A stretch of DNA of 64,000 nucleotides from Pseudomonas sp. Leaf58 (GCF_003627215.1 NZ_CP032677.1:873501-937500); one strand, 5' to 3'; positions 55,102-63,379 are shown, numbered from the stretch's first letter. The notes: generated from the letters alone by a model not told the origin. Numbers and translations: made by a program.

Positions 55102-55577
55102 CTGAGCACCTGCTTCATCTGTACCAATGCCACCCGCGTGCCATCCCACGCCTGCCGTTCCTCGATGCCGAACGGCACAAAGCCCAGCTGTGGATAAAGC
55201 AGCAAGCCTGCGGTGTTGTGGTTGAAGCATGACACCCAAACCTCCCGGGCAGCGTATTGCTGGCGGGCGAGGTCGATCATGGCGGTTACCAGGTAGCGGG
55301 CCACGCCCTGGCCGCGGGCGGCTGGGGCCACGACGACATTGCCCAGGGCGCACACGCCACCGTGTTCGGTTTTGTAGAAGTTGGCGAAGGCCAACACCGA
55401 GCCGTTGCTTTCGACTACCGAGGAGCCGCTGCGCTGGGCGATGGCATCGCTTAGCTGGGCGGGGTTTAGAGGGGAGGTGGCTTTGGGGAACATGTAGAAC
55501 AGCTCGTCCGGGCTCTGCGGGAAGCTGCAGATCGCCGGGATGTCGTCGGGCTGTACCGGGCGGAGGGTCAGGTGCAT
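55098..55577 (-). CDS. GNAT N-acetyltransferase
   Basis: A 159-residue acetyltransferase beginning H-L-T-L-R-P-V-Q-P-D-D. The acetyl-CoA loop is V-V-V-A-P-A-A-R-G-Q-G-V-A-R-Y-L-V near 85-100, and F-N-H-N-T-A-G-L-L-L-Y-P-Q-L-G-F gives the last motif. The substrate is unknown. It converges with the antitoxin fragment (four-base overlap at the ends) and follows the amino-acid operon on the same strand after 90 bases. Confidence 0.88.
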   Translation of the reverse strand: MHLTLRPVQPDDIPAICSFPQSPDELFYMFPKATSPLNPAQLSDAIAQRSGSSVVESNGSVLAFANFYKTEHGGVCALGNVVVAPAARGQGVARYLVTAMIDLARQQYAAREVWVSCFNHNTAGLLLYPQLGFVPFGIEERQAWDGTRVALVQMKQVLS

Positions 55578-55667
55578 GGCAAATCCTTATGTACTGGCAC
55601 GTTTGGCAGTGACGCTTGCAGGTCACTGCCGACCCGTGATCTTTACCGGGATGGACGCCGTGATCAA

Positions 55668-56570
55668 CTACTGCACCGGATCACTCATCGGCTTGGCAAT
55701 GATGGCCTTGAGTTCGCTGGTCATCGGGAATTCAAGGTTCAAGCCTTTAGGCGGAATCGGCTGTTCGAACCAGCGCTGGTAGATGGTGTTGATTTCGCCC
55801 GAACTGTACAGCTCGCCCAGCGACGCGTTCACCAGCGCGAGGAACTGCGGGTCATCCTTGCGCACCATGCAACTATAGATTTCCCGCGACTGCTCTTCCC
55901 CCACCACCACCCAGTTGTGCGGGTCGCGGGCCTTGGCGCGTTCGCCGTAGAGCAGCGCATCGTCCATGTAGAACGCCGCCGCCCGACCGGATTGCAACAT
56001 CTGGAAGGCTTCACCGTGGTCCTTGGCACTGATCACGGACATGTCCATCTTGTGATCGACGTTGTAGCTTTTCAGATAGCGTTCGTTGGTGGTGCCAGCG
56101 GTGGTGACCACATTCTTGCCGCGCAGGTCGGCAAAGCGCTTGATCCCGCTGTCTTTGGCCGTCAGCAACTGACCTTTGACATAGATGAACCCATAGGAAA
56201 ACGCCACCTGCTTCTGCCGTTCGGCGGTGACGCCGGTCGAGCCGCACTCGAGGTCAACGGTACCGTTCTGCACCAGCGGAATGCGGGTTTGCGATGTCAC
56301 CAGGTTGTACTTCACCTTGAGCTGGGGTAACGCCAGCTTCTGCTGGACCCGCTCGACGACCTTGCTCGCCAGGTCTACCGAGTAGCCCATGGGTTGGCCT
56401 GAGTGATCGCCCACGTAGGAGAACGGCACTGAAGCATCGCGATAGCCCAGGGTGATGCTGTTGTTTTTGGCAATCTTGCTCAAGGTAGGCCCAAGCGCTG
56501 CTTCGTCAGCATGGGCCTGAGTACCTAGCAAAAGGGCAAGGGTGCAGCCGATCAACGTGATTTTTTGCAT
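55668..56570 (-). CDS. Periplasmic amino-acid-binding protein (GltI-like)
   Basis: A 300-residue substrate-binding protein with a signal peptide ending A-H-A-D. Its pattern is that of polar amino acid (glutamate/aspartate-type) binders: T-L-G-Y-R-D-A-S-V-P-F-S-Y, Q-N-G-T-V-D-L-E-C-G-S-T and D-L-R-G-K-N-V-V-T-T-A-G-T-T. No permease or ATPase lies beside it, so it must use a transporter encoded elsewhere. It is the third gene of the dehydrogenase-RidA-binder set, with 27 bases to the previous gene and GGAG before the ATG. Confidence 0.88.
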   Translation of the reverse strand: MQKITLIGCTLALLLGTQAHADEAALGPTLSKIAKNNSITLGYRDASVPFSYVGDHSGQPMGYSVDLASKVVERVQQKLALPQLKVKYNLVTSQTRIPLVQNGTVDLECGSTGVTAERQKQVAFSYGFIYVKGQLLTAKDSGIKRFADLRGKNVVTTAGTTNERYLKSYNVDHKMDMSVISAKDHGEAFQMLQSGRAAAFYMDDALLYGERAKARDPHNWVVVGEEQSREIYSCMVRKDDPQFLALVNASLGELYSSGEINTIYQRWFEQPIPPKGLNLEFPMTSELKAIIAKPMSDPVQ

Positions 56571-56597
56571 TGTTGTTCTCCGTTGTGGGTAACTGGG

Positions 56598-56948
56598 TCA
56601 GCGACGTGCCGCGATCACGGATATTTCCACCAACACTTGCGGGCGCGCCAGTGCGGCCTGCAAGGTGGTGCGACTGGGTGCCTGGCCGGGCGACAACCAG
56701 GCAGACCAGACGTCGTTCATCGCTGCGAAATCGTTGTCGATGTCCTTCAGGTAGATGGTCGCGCTGAGCAAGTGGTCTTTGTCGCTGCCCGCTTCGGCCA
56801 GCAATACATCGATTTTTTCCAGTACCTGCACCGTCTGGCTGGCGGCATCGGTGGCGTCACCCGGCACCTGGCCGGAGACGAACACCAGCTCGCCAAAGGT
56901 CACGGCAGCGGACAAGCGGGGGTTGGGCTGAATGCGCTCAATGGTCAT
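56598..56948 (-). CDS. RidA family enamine/imine deaminase
   Basis: A 116-residue YjgF/YER057c/UK114 protein. It begins I-E-R-I-Q-P-N-P-R-L-S-A-A-V, contains F-V-S-G-Q-V-P near 25 and ends with the P-x-V-L-V-E-I-S-V-I-A strand. The catalytic Arg common to RidA is within R-T-T-L-Q-A-A-L-A-R-P. RidA proteins hydrolyse reactive imines released by amino-acid oxidases, which fits its place directly downstream of the amino-acid dehydrogenase gene (27-base gap). Confidence 0.9.
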   Translation of the reverse strand: MTIERIQPNPRLSAAVTFGELVFVSGQVPGDATDAASQTVQVLEKIDVLLAEAGSDKDHLLSATIYLKDIDNDFAAMNDVWSAWLSPGQAPSRTTLQAALARPQVLVEISVIAARR

Positions 56949-56975
56949 CGGGTGATCCTTTCAGGGGGGGAGGGG

Positions 56976-58217
56976 TCAGGCTGCACGGGGCGTAAAGCCC
57001 TGTAGGTCGATGGAGGGGCGACGCTGGCCGATCAATTCGCTCAGCACGCATGCGCTGGCGCAGGCCAGGGTGAAACCCAGCGCACCATGGCCAAGGTTCA
57101 GCCACACATTGCGATACGCCGTTGCGCCCAGCAGCGGCACGCCGCTGGGGGTCGCCGGACGCATGCCGGCCCATTCGATGGCCTGGTCGTAGTCACCGGC
57201 CTGGGCGAAAGTCTCGCGCGCCTGGCGTTTGAGCAGGGCCAGGCGCTTGGGGGCCAGCGATGGATCGAAACCGACGATGTCGACCATCGCCGCCACCCGC
57301 AACTGCTCACCGATCCGGGCGTAGACGATCTTGCGGTCATAGTCGGTGATGCTCAGGTCCGGCGCCCGGTGCTGGGCGCCGATCGGTACTGTCAGGCTAT
57401 AACCCTTTAGCGGATACAGCGGCAGGTCGACCCCGGGCAGCGCCAGCAACGGGCTGCGATGGCCGGCGGCAATGACCAATTGCTCCACCGGCAGCACTTC
57501 GTCGCCCAGTTCAATAGCACTCGCCACGCCATGCGCATGACGAATTCCGGTCACGCCCTGGCCCAGGCGGAACTGGCAACGTCCCGATGCCTGCAAACGC
57601 GCCGCCAGTTGCTGGCAAAAGCCGTGGCAGTCACCGACTTCTTCATCCGGGGTATAGATGGCGCCGACGAAGGGCGCCTCCGCCAGCGCCGGGTCCAGGC
57701 GGGCGCAGTCAGCGTGCGACAGCACCTGTTGTTGCTGGGGGGCGGCAAGGCTCTTGCGCGCATGTTCGAAGCTGCTGGCCTGGCGAAAGGTGACCAGCTT
57801 GCCGTTGCGCCGCCAGTGGAAACCGTCCAGGCCATCCTCTTCACGCCAGGTTTGCAAGGTGGACTGGCTCAACAGCGCGAGGCGCAACAAATGGCCTGCG
57901 TTGGTGCGGTTGACTGAGGTGCGGCAAGCCCCGAGGAATGATGCCATCCATCGCCACTGTGCCGGATCGAATCGCGGCCGCAGCCTCAGCGGTGAGTCAC
58001 CGCGCAGCATCCAGCCAATGGCCTGCAATGGCACGCCAGCATCGGCCAGGGGCGCCACGTAGCGATAGGACAACTGGCCGCCGTTGGCGAAGCTGGTTTC
58101 ACTGCCCAGTGAATCGCGCGCCTCGACGAGCGTCACGTCAAGCCCATCGCGCACCAGCGCGTAAGCCGTTGCCAGGCCAATCACGCCACCGCCGATGATG
58201 CATACATGCTGAGCCAT
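56976..58217 (-). CDS. D-amino-acid dehydrogenase (DadA-like)
   Basis: A 413-residue FAD enzyme that oxidises D-amino acids to 2-oxo acids. The N-terminal nucleotide-binding motif is C-I-I-G-G-G-V-I-G-L-A-T-A-Y near 6-20, followed by E-T-S-F-A-N-G-G-Q-L-S. The C-terminus has W-A-G-M-R-P-A-T-P-S-G-V-P and L-N-L-G-H-G-A-L-G-F-T. The product imine is handled by RidA encoded next. It is the first gene of a three-gene operon, with AAGGA before the ATG. Its preferred amino acid is unknown. The divergent LysR regulator probably controls it. Confidence 0.9.
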   Translation of the reverse strand: MAQHVCIIGGGVIGLATAYALVRDGLDVTLVEARDSLGSETSFANGGQLSYRYVAPLADAGVPLQAIGWMLRGDSPLRLRPRFDPAQWRWMASFLGACRTSVNRTNAGHLLRLALLSQSTLQTWREEDGLDGFHWRRNGKLVTFRQASSFEHARKSLAAPQQQQVLSHADCARLDPALAEAPFVGAIYTPDEEVGDCHGFCQQLAARLQASGRCQFRLGQGVTGIRHAHGVASAIELGDEVLPVEQLVIAAGHRSPLLALPGVDLPLYPLKGYSLTVPIGAQHRAPDLSITDYDRKIVYARIGEQLRVAAMVDIVGFDPSLAPKRLALLKRQARETFAQAGDYDQAIEWAGMRPATPSGVPLLGATAYRNVWLNLGHGALGFTLACASACVLSELIGQRRPSIDLQGFTPRAA

Positions 58218-58300
58218 GTCAGTCCTTAAGCGTTGTTGGAACGAGCTCGAGGTTAGGGCCTGGTGACAGGTGGCGAAAAATGAATAAAGATCGCTAAGCC

Positions 58301-58315
58301 ATAAACAAAGGTTAT
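58301..58315. promoter_or_regulatory. Possible LysR-type binding site
   Basis: ATAAACAAAGGTTAT is an ATAA-N7-TTAT inverted repeat fitting the T-N11-A rule of LysR regulators. It lies ten bases before the LysR start and about 84 bases upstream of the divergent dehydrogenase gene. Confidence 0.5.
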
Positions 58316-58324
58316 AGGTTTGCC

Positions 58325-59230
58325 ATGCGCCTTCGCCATATCGAGATTTTTCAGGCCATTCGCCAGACCGGCTCGGTCAGTGCTGCCGCGCAGTTGCTGC
58401 ACGTTTCCCAGCCTGCCGTGACCAAGGTGCTGCAACATGCCGAGCAGCAACTGGGCTTCCCGTTGTTTCTGCGGGTGCGTGGCAAACTGCAGCCCACGCC
58501 TGAAGCGCTGGAGCTGGAGCGTGAGGTCGACAAGGTCACGGAGAGCCTGCAAGGGGTGCGACGCCTGGCGCAAAGCCTGCGCCGTGAGCCAGGCCACAGT
58601 CTGCGGATCGGAGCGACCCCGGCACTGGCTCTGTCGTTGCTGCCGCCGGCCATTCATGAGTGGACCCAGCGTTATCCAGACATCGCCTGCGAGCTGTCCA
58701 GCGCTCACAGTCGCGAACTGGTGCAGAACTTGCTGATGCGTGAGATCGATGTTGCCTTGACCCTGCAACAGCCCGATCACCCCGCGCTCAAGGCCCAGGC
58801 ACTGGCCAGCGGGGTGTTGGTGGCGTTGGCTCCGGCGGGTTATTGGCCGTTGGAGGATGAAGGTAAGCCGCTGCCGTTGATGGCCCTGGCCGATGCGCCC
58901 TTGATCGGGCTGTCCAGCGCCGACCCGCTGTCGGTCCGCCTCGACAGCTACCTCAAGGCAGTAGAGCCGCCGCCGCGGGTGCGCATCGCGGTGCAAACCT
59001 ATTCACTGGCCAGAGCGATGGTGGAATCCGGTGCGGGGCTGGCGGTGATCGACCCCTTCACCGCGCTTGGCGCGGCGCCTGGGGCGACCGCGATTCGTCC
59101 GCTGGCCCCGGCGCTGGCGATCACCTTGTACGCGGTGACCCGCAATGCCGAACCGCCACCGCATACCCTGAGCGAACTGCTGACCCTCTTCAGCAGCCGT
59201 GCGCAGGGGCAACTGGATCGTTGGCGCTGA
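58325..59230 (+). CDS. LysR-family transcriptional regulator
   Basis: A 301-residue regulator. The N-terminal winged helix-turn-helix reads R-H-I-E-I-F-Q-A-I-R-Q-T-G-S-V-S-A-A-A-Q and L-L-H-V-S-Q-P-A-V-T-K. An effector-binding domain covers about 90-300. It is divergent from the dehydrogenase-RidA-binding protein operon, which it most likely regulates in response to an amino acid. A strong terminator follows, and the island border comes about 80 bases after the gene. Confidence 0.93.
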   Translation: MRLRHIEIFQAIRQTGSVSAAAQLLHVSQPAVTKVLQHAEQQLGFPLFLRVRGKLQPTPEALELEREVDKVTESLQGVRRLAQSLRREPGHSLRIGATPALALSLLPPAIHEWTQRYPDIACELSSAHSRELVQNLLMREIDVALTLQQPDHPALKAQALASGVLVALAPAGYWPLEDEGKPLPLMALADAPLIGLSSADPLSVRLDSYLKAVEPPPRVRIAVQTYSLARAMVESGAGLAVIDPFTALGAAPGATAIRPLAPALAITLYAVTRNAEPPPHTLSELLTLFSSRAQGQLDRWR

Positions 59231-59253
59231 TTGGAAACTGAAAACGCAGGCAC

Positions 59254-59282
59254 AAAAAAACCGACCATAAGGTCGGTTTTTT
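59254..59282 (+). terminator. Terminator of the LysR gene
   Basis: AAAACCGACC-ATAA-GGTCGGTTTT is a perfect 10-bp stem with flanking A- and T-runs, so it can act in both directions. It is the last clearly chromosomal element before the island. Confidence 0.9.
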
Positions 59283-59290
59283 CTGGATTT

Positions 59291-59311
59291 TGGTGCCCCG
59301 ATGGGAACTCG
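59291..59311 (-). tRNA. Truncated tRNA 3' end at the island border (remnant)
   Basis: On the minus strand these 21 bases read CGAGT-TCCCA-TCGGGGC-A-CCA: the end of a T-loop, the 3' T-stem strand, a 7-base acceptor strand, discriminator A and encoded CCA. The rest of the tRNA is missing because the sequence changes to AT-rich DNA inside the T-loop. This suggests the displaced end of a tRNA gene used as attachment site, with the intact copy expected at the other island end. The tRNA identity cannot be told. Chance similarity is possible. Confidence 0.45.
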
Positions 59312-59548
59312 TAGTTTAAGTTATCTCGTTGAATTAATTGAGCTATTTTTGAAGTATATAAGAATGTGTACGGATAATTTAATATTTGGCATGCTTTTTG
59401 ATTTTTGTGGCGTTTAATGCTTTTTCTTGGCGCTGGATGGTAGATCATCCGACAAACGGATCCATAGTTGGCATACCTTATATTCGATTAGTCAGAATGA
59501 AATAGCAGTTTGTTATAAGTGATTAGAGTTTTTCAGTTTTTGCTCTGA
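59312..59548. other. AT-rich non-coding stretch at the island's left edge
   Basis: These 237 bases have very high A+T and no plausible gene, only frames without ribosome-binding sites. They probably contain the recombinase attachment site or the 3' region of the leftward operon. No terminator-like hairpin was recognised. Confidence 0.6.
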
Positions 59549-60454
59549 TTACTCACGTTCCAAGTTTCTAGCGTCAGCCGTTACAGCATCCATTATACCT
59601 ACTAGCTCACGCTCTAAATCAGGTTCGAAACGCTGTAAGTAAGCAGATATTGCTTCGTTGCGAAGGAGTCTCGATAAGTAACCTTTGGCTACAACCAGAA
59701 CTAGCATGGTTTCGCCCAATGTATCTTCAACCAGTCGGTAGTCGTGATACAGCCTCTCCATTTCTCTTTCCATTTTTATAATATTTTCGGCGGATACTCC
59801 TTCAGTTGAGTTTTTAGAATCCGTTAAATCCTCAGGCCTAGTAGCAGTTAACACCATTTGTGCATAACGGCCCGTATAGCAATTCGCCGAAATCATCATC
59901 TCTGCAACCTCAATTTGGCGCATCGGCTTCATTTTTCGCAATATTTGGAACACTGGTTGCCCAACCATTCGCGTTTTCAGTAGATCTATGACCTCGGGTG
60001 CTATGCCCTTTAAAAGGTTTTGACGCACTCTGATACGATCAATGTTTACATTGAGGACCTCGGCAATTCTTTCGGCTGACACACCTCTGTCGATTGCTTG
60101 GATGATCATCTTGCTTTCTTGGATTGGTGTCAGTCTATTTATCTGCCTGTTGTACGTGAATCCTTCGTCGTCTGTTGAAAGTAAGCAGAGTGCGTGTTCT
60201 GCTCCAAGCTGTTTTAATGCAGATAGCCGCAGGTGGCCATCAAGAATTAAGTATTTTGGTGGTTGCTCGGCTGACCTAACTGGCTCATGGTGAACGGCGA
60301 GCGGCTCAATAACCCCAAGTTCTCGAATTGATGCCAGAATTGAGAGGTATTTGGGAGTGCCGAGAGCGTTTGGTTGAACTATTCTAGAAGGTAGTAGCTG
60401 CGATAAGGAAATGGTTATTAATCTGCTATCGAACGCATTTTTTACCTCGCTCAT
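59549..60454 (-). CDS. ParB/RepB-like protein 1 (RepB-type)
   Basis: A 301-residue DNA-binding or nuclease-like protein. The N-terminal ParB domain (about 12-110) has I-x-L-S-Q-L-L-P-S-R, I-R-E-L-G-V-I-E-P-L-A-V and L-I-L-D-G-H-L-R-L-S-A-L, a variant of the ParB nucleotide box. A helix-turn-helix region follows (V-S-A-E-R-I-A-E-V-L-N-V-N near 130-145), then a RepB-plasmid-partition-like C-terminal part (I-L-R-K-M-K-P-M-R-Q-I-E-V-A-E). No ParA is nearby, so plasmid-type partition is unlikely. It overlaps ParB-like protein 2 by four bases (ATGA) and is the last gene of the recombinase operon. Confidence 0.85.
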   Translation of the reverse strand: MSEVKNAFDSRLITISLSQLLPSRIVQPNALGTPKYLSILASIRELGVIEPLAVHHEPVRSAEQPPKYLILDGHLRLSALKQLGAEHALCLLSTDDEGFTYNRQINRLTPIQESKMIIQAIDRGVSAERIAEVLNVNIDRIRVRQNLLKGIAPEVIDLLKTRMVGQPVFQILRKMKPMRQIEVAEMMISANCYTGRYAQMVLTATRPEDLTDSKNSTEGVSAENIIKMEREMERLYHDYRLVEDTLGETMLVLVVAKGYLSRLLRNEAISAYLQRFEPDLERELVGIMDAVTADARNLERE

Positions 60455-61347
60455 GCTTCCCCCTTAACTCGTACGGCTAAGACTTGTGGCATGTCTTCAA
60501 TCCCTTCACTTTTCAATAAAGAGCAGAAATATTCGTCTGAGAGGAGCTTTCTCAATGCAGTGACTACGAACAGCAGGCGTTGCTCGCCGATGTCAGCTTT
60601 TTTTACCATAAGCCTTTGCCTGCGAACCTCCGACTGATAAGCATTTAAGAGTTGGCGTGAAGTAGTTATTTTTTCGGGTCTTTTCTGATGGTTGAAACAT
60701 TTTCCGGTGGCGCGTCGATTGTCAATCAAGCGACGAACTTTCATTAGCTGCTCGCCCTTTAAGAGACCATTTTCGTATGCCTCAAGCATTGCGGCCTGAA
60801 TTACAGTGTCATCAGAGCGTGCAACTGTTATAGCAATCTTAATTGGTAACCAGCCTTTTTCCACGGCGCTAATTAGCCGTTCTTCTCCCTGTCGTAATAG
60901 GATGAGAATTCCGCCGATGTAGTGAGGGTCTAGACAGGTTTTTTGAGCGATTTGCTTGGTGGAATAACCTCGGTCATGTAGTGAGCTTATTGCTGCCAAG
61001 AGGTCGCGATTTGAATGCTTTCTTCTAGCTAAATTCTCAACTAGACTGATCAAGTACCTGTCGGCCTCGCTGGCTGTTATGATGACGCAAGGTATGTTTA
61101 GTTCTCCGAGCACTTTGAAAGCCTCGAATCGCCCCTGGCCGCACACAAGATCATAGCCTGAGTCGGTTCGAACTACAGTTATTGGTCTTTTTAAGCCCAA
61201 GTTCGCAATATTTTCTACCAGTCTTGCAAAAACTTTCTTGTTTCGTTGTCGTGGGTTGATAACCCTTATTGACTCAACGGGAATTTTTTCAATCGCTGAG
61301 GCTCGGGCGACGTGCAGCGTCAATGGCGTCTCTTGAGGGGCGTTCAT
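60451..61347 (-). CDS. ParB-like protein 2
   Basis: A 298-residue protein with a ParB/Srx domain at about 18-105: I-E-K-I-P-V-E-S-I-R, the I-A-N-L-G-L-K-R-P-I-T-V strand and C-G-Q-G-R-F-E-A-F, the conserved G-x-x-R motif, then L-V-E-N-L-A-R-R. A helix-turn-helix (G-Y-S-T-K-Q-I-A-Q-K-T-C-L) lies near 130. It is only distantly similar to the downstream ParB-like protein, so the two are not a recent duplication. It overlaps the recombinase stop by one base and protein 1 by four, implying a stoichiometric complex or shared pathway with the recombinase. Confidence 0.85.
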   Translation of the reverse strand: MNAPQETPLTLHVARASAIEKIPVESIRVINPRQRNKKVFARLVENIANLGLKRPITVVRTDSGYDLVCGQGRFEAFKVLGELNIPCVIITASEADRYLISLVENLARRKHSNRDLLAAISSLHDRGYSTKQIAQKTCLDPHYIGGILILLRQGEERLISAVEKGWLPIKIAITVARSDDTVIQAAMLEAYENGLLKGEQLMKVRRLIDNRRATGKCFNHQKRPEKITTSRQLLNAYQSEVRRQRLMVKKADIGEQRLLFVVTALRKLLSDEYFCSLLKSEGIEDMPQVLAVRVKGEA

Positions 61348-62900
61348 TATGCCGCGCTCAACAAGCTGAATCGTTTGCTTAGCGTGGACAAGATTTCCAA
61401 ATTTTCAAAACGATAGAGTTCCAACTCGCGAGGATTAGTGTCGCCAAGTCTAAGATTAGGGGCGACTAAATCAATCATTGGGAAAAGGTAGTAATCTAGA
61501 ATTTCTGTTTCGCCGGGTAGCATGCGGACAGCAACGGTAATGTCCGGGAAGAGACTAAAATCAAAGCGCACCTGCCAGCGTCGGCGCCCGGTAGCTACTT
61601 GTAGGCAGCGACAGAGCACAACGGAAACAGTAAACTCCTCGTTCACCAGTATCAGTTGTGTATTAGGATCTACGGAAATTCGACCACCTACAGCCTCAAT
61701 TTTTTGTAGGGTATCAGAAAGGATTGCGGGGAATCGTTCGCGTAGATGTCGATTGGCCTCTATGTATCCATAATCTCTTGCGGGTTCGTATCCGATTAAT
61801 CGGTAACTATCAATAAGGCTTCCGAAACGTTTTCTATAACAGCTGCTTGAGGGCAGATCTTCCTGTTCATCTATAATAAGACCTGATAGGCAGCCCCTTT
61901 GTTGAAATAAGTCCTTCAAGCTTGAGAGCATTTCCTCATTGGACCAAAACCGTGCGCGAGCTTGGATGATAGCTTGGGCAGCAATGAATAGGGAGTGATC
62001 AACTATCGCTGGGAATGCGGCGTCTGCCCGGATCCATTCATTCGTAGGGTTTGCCGTGCGCGGCATCTTAAGCTTTGCTGATGTATGGTTCCATACATTG
62101 TTCCCTATGTATTTTTCGTTGACTAGTATTTGATGAACTACTCCACGTGTCCATGGCCTATTTAAGTCGGTGAGCATGCCGCGTTTGTTTAGTTTGTCGG
62201 CGATCTCTTTTTCGGTTAGCGCTTTTTTTATGAATGAGTTGTATATTTCTAAAATGACTTCTTGCTCAGGGATCGGGCCGGGAGTGAGAACTACCCTATC
62301 AGTTTGAAGGCTTTTGTATTCTTTGTAGCTTAGGGTTGCTTTGGGTTTTCCTGTTTGATCTATCAATTGGCGGCGCAAGCCATATCCTGCAGCGCCGCCT
62401 TGCCGGTAACCTAGTTGAATTAAACGAGACTGTCCGGCAAATACTTTTACAGAAAGCTCCCGGCTGTATTCTCCAGCCATCATTCGCTTAACGCTTTTGA
62501 TTATGCTGGATACAGGAGAGCCATCATTGACAAATTGTTCCGCGCAGTATTCTACTCGCACTCCCGCCTGCCGGCAGCGTACTTCATAGCTTGCACTGAC
62601 ATCAGGGTCTTGAAAACGCCCCCAGCGGCTTACGTCATAAACGAGAACAGTCGAAAAATCATTATGTTTAAATTCTACGTCCGATAGCAGGTGCTGAAGC
62701 GCTTCGCGCCCTTCTAGACTGAGTCCACTTTTCCCAGAGTCCGTGTAAATTTTTACAATGTTAAGGTTATGTGTCTGCGCATAGATTTTGATGGTATCCA
62801 ATTGGTTTTCTGTAGAATATTGCTGGTGCTCCGTCGACATCCGGACATAAGCTGCCGCCTTATTATTAGCTTCTGCGCTAAACGATTTGACCTGTCGCAT
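61347..62900 (-). CDS. Large serine recombinase (integrase/excisionase type)
   Basis: A 517-residue site-specific recombinase. The N-terminal catalytic domain starts A-A-A-Y-V-R-M-S-T-E-H-Q with Arg20 and nucleophile Ser22. G-L-S-L-E-G-R-E-A-L and V-L-V-Y-D-V-S-R-W-G-R complete the resolvase core. A Recombinase domain follows (about 160-290: I-A-D-K-L-N-K-R-G, V-H-Q-I-L-V-N-E-K-Y-I-G-N-N). Instead of a zinc ribbon, the C-terminal part has R-K-R-F-G-S-L-I-D-S-Y-R-L-I-G-Y near 360 and a long extension. The ATG at 62900 has AGG upstream; a GTG ten codons earlier is possible. It heads the three-gene operon. Confidence 0.93.
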   Translation of the reverse strand: MRQVKSFSAEANNKAAAYVRMSTEHQQYSTENQLDTIKIYAQTHNLNIVKIYTDSGKSGLSLEGREALQHLLSDVEFKHNDFSTVLVYDVSRWGRFQDPDVSASYEVRCRQAGVRVEYCAEQFVNDGSPVSSIIKSVKRMMAGEYSRELSVKVFAGQSRLIQLGYRQGGAAGYGLRRQLIDQTGKPKATLSYKEYKSLQTDRVVLTPGPIPEQEVILEIYNSFIKKALTEKEIADKLNKRGMLTDLNRPWTRGVVHQILVNEKYIGNNVWNHTSAKLKMPRTANPTNEWIRADAAFPAIVDHSLFIAAQAIIQARARFWSNEEMLSSLKDLFQQRGCLSGLIIDEQEDLPSSSCYRKRFGSLIDSYRLIGYEPARDYGYIEANRHLRERFPAILSDTLQKIEAVGGRISVDPNTQLILVNEEFTVSVVLCRCLQVATGRRRWQVRFDFSLFPDITVAVRMLPGETEILDYYLFPMIDLVAPNLRLGDTNPRELELYRFENLEILSTLSKRFSLLSAA

Positions 62901-63009
62901 TGGCGGACCTATCTGGTGGTTTTCTGCCACACCGGTACAGAAATGGCAGGCTTGCGGTATGCCTTTCTGTAATCATCAAATAATAAATTTAGGAAGTGGA
63001 GGTGGAAAA

Positions 63010-63378
63010 ATGATCGCGAAAATGGGCATTTCATTTCCTCTTAGCACAGATGTCTATGCTCACGCTTTAGCATCCGCGCTTTTGGATGAGCTTGGAGCAT
63101 CGCATCGTGCTATAAAAACGCTGCGAAACTGGACTAGTGCGAGTGAGAGAACTGCAAAAAATTGGCTGGCTGGTACCAATGGCCCTAGCGGTCTGCATTT
63201 GATAGAGATCATGAGGCACTCTGATACGGTCCTTCATACCGTGCTTGAGTTGGCGCAAAGGAAATCCATGGTTGCTGGAGTCCTGCTACCTGCCTTGAGG
63301 CAGCGCTTGCTTGACACTGCTGAGCTGATTGATGCATGCCTTGGCCCTAGCTCGCACCCATCAAGTCACGAGGGTTGA
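63010..63378 (+). CDS. Small helix-turn-helix-like protein
   Basis: A 122-residue protein. Residues about 25-60 (A-S-H-R-A-I-K-T-L-R-N-W-T-S-A-S-E-R-T-A, then K-N-W-L-A-G) look like a DNA-binding helix-turn-helix of the kind in which a strand of helix two reads S-E-R-T-A-K-N-W. The C-terminal half is helical. AGGTGG precedes the ATG at 63010. It is divergent from the recombinase gene with about 109 bases between, so it may repress or activate recombinase expression. Family is not firmly recognised. Confidence 0.7.
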   Translation: MIAKMGISFPLSTDVYAHALASALLDELGASHRAIKTLRNWTSASERTAKNWLAGTNGPSGLHLIEIMRHSDTVLHTVLELAQRKSMVAGVLLPALRQRLLDTAELIDACLGPSSHPSSHEG

Positions 63379-63379
63379 G

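Noticed and set aside
59291..59370. A complete tRNA gene at the island border
   Set aside because: Only the 3' end pattern is present; D-arm, anticodon arm and 5' acceptor strand cannot be found in the AT-rich DNA that follows.
58999..59448. 149-residue minus-strand open frame crossing the island border
   Set aside because: It spans the LysR gene, its terminator and the composition change; the first part is AT-rich non-coding DNA, so it is not a real gene.
59549..61347. ParB-like genes as a chromosome or plasmid partition system
   Set aside because: There is no ParA and no visible parS array, and both genes overlap a recombinase gene in one operon, so partition alone is not supported.
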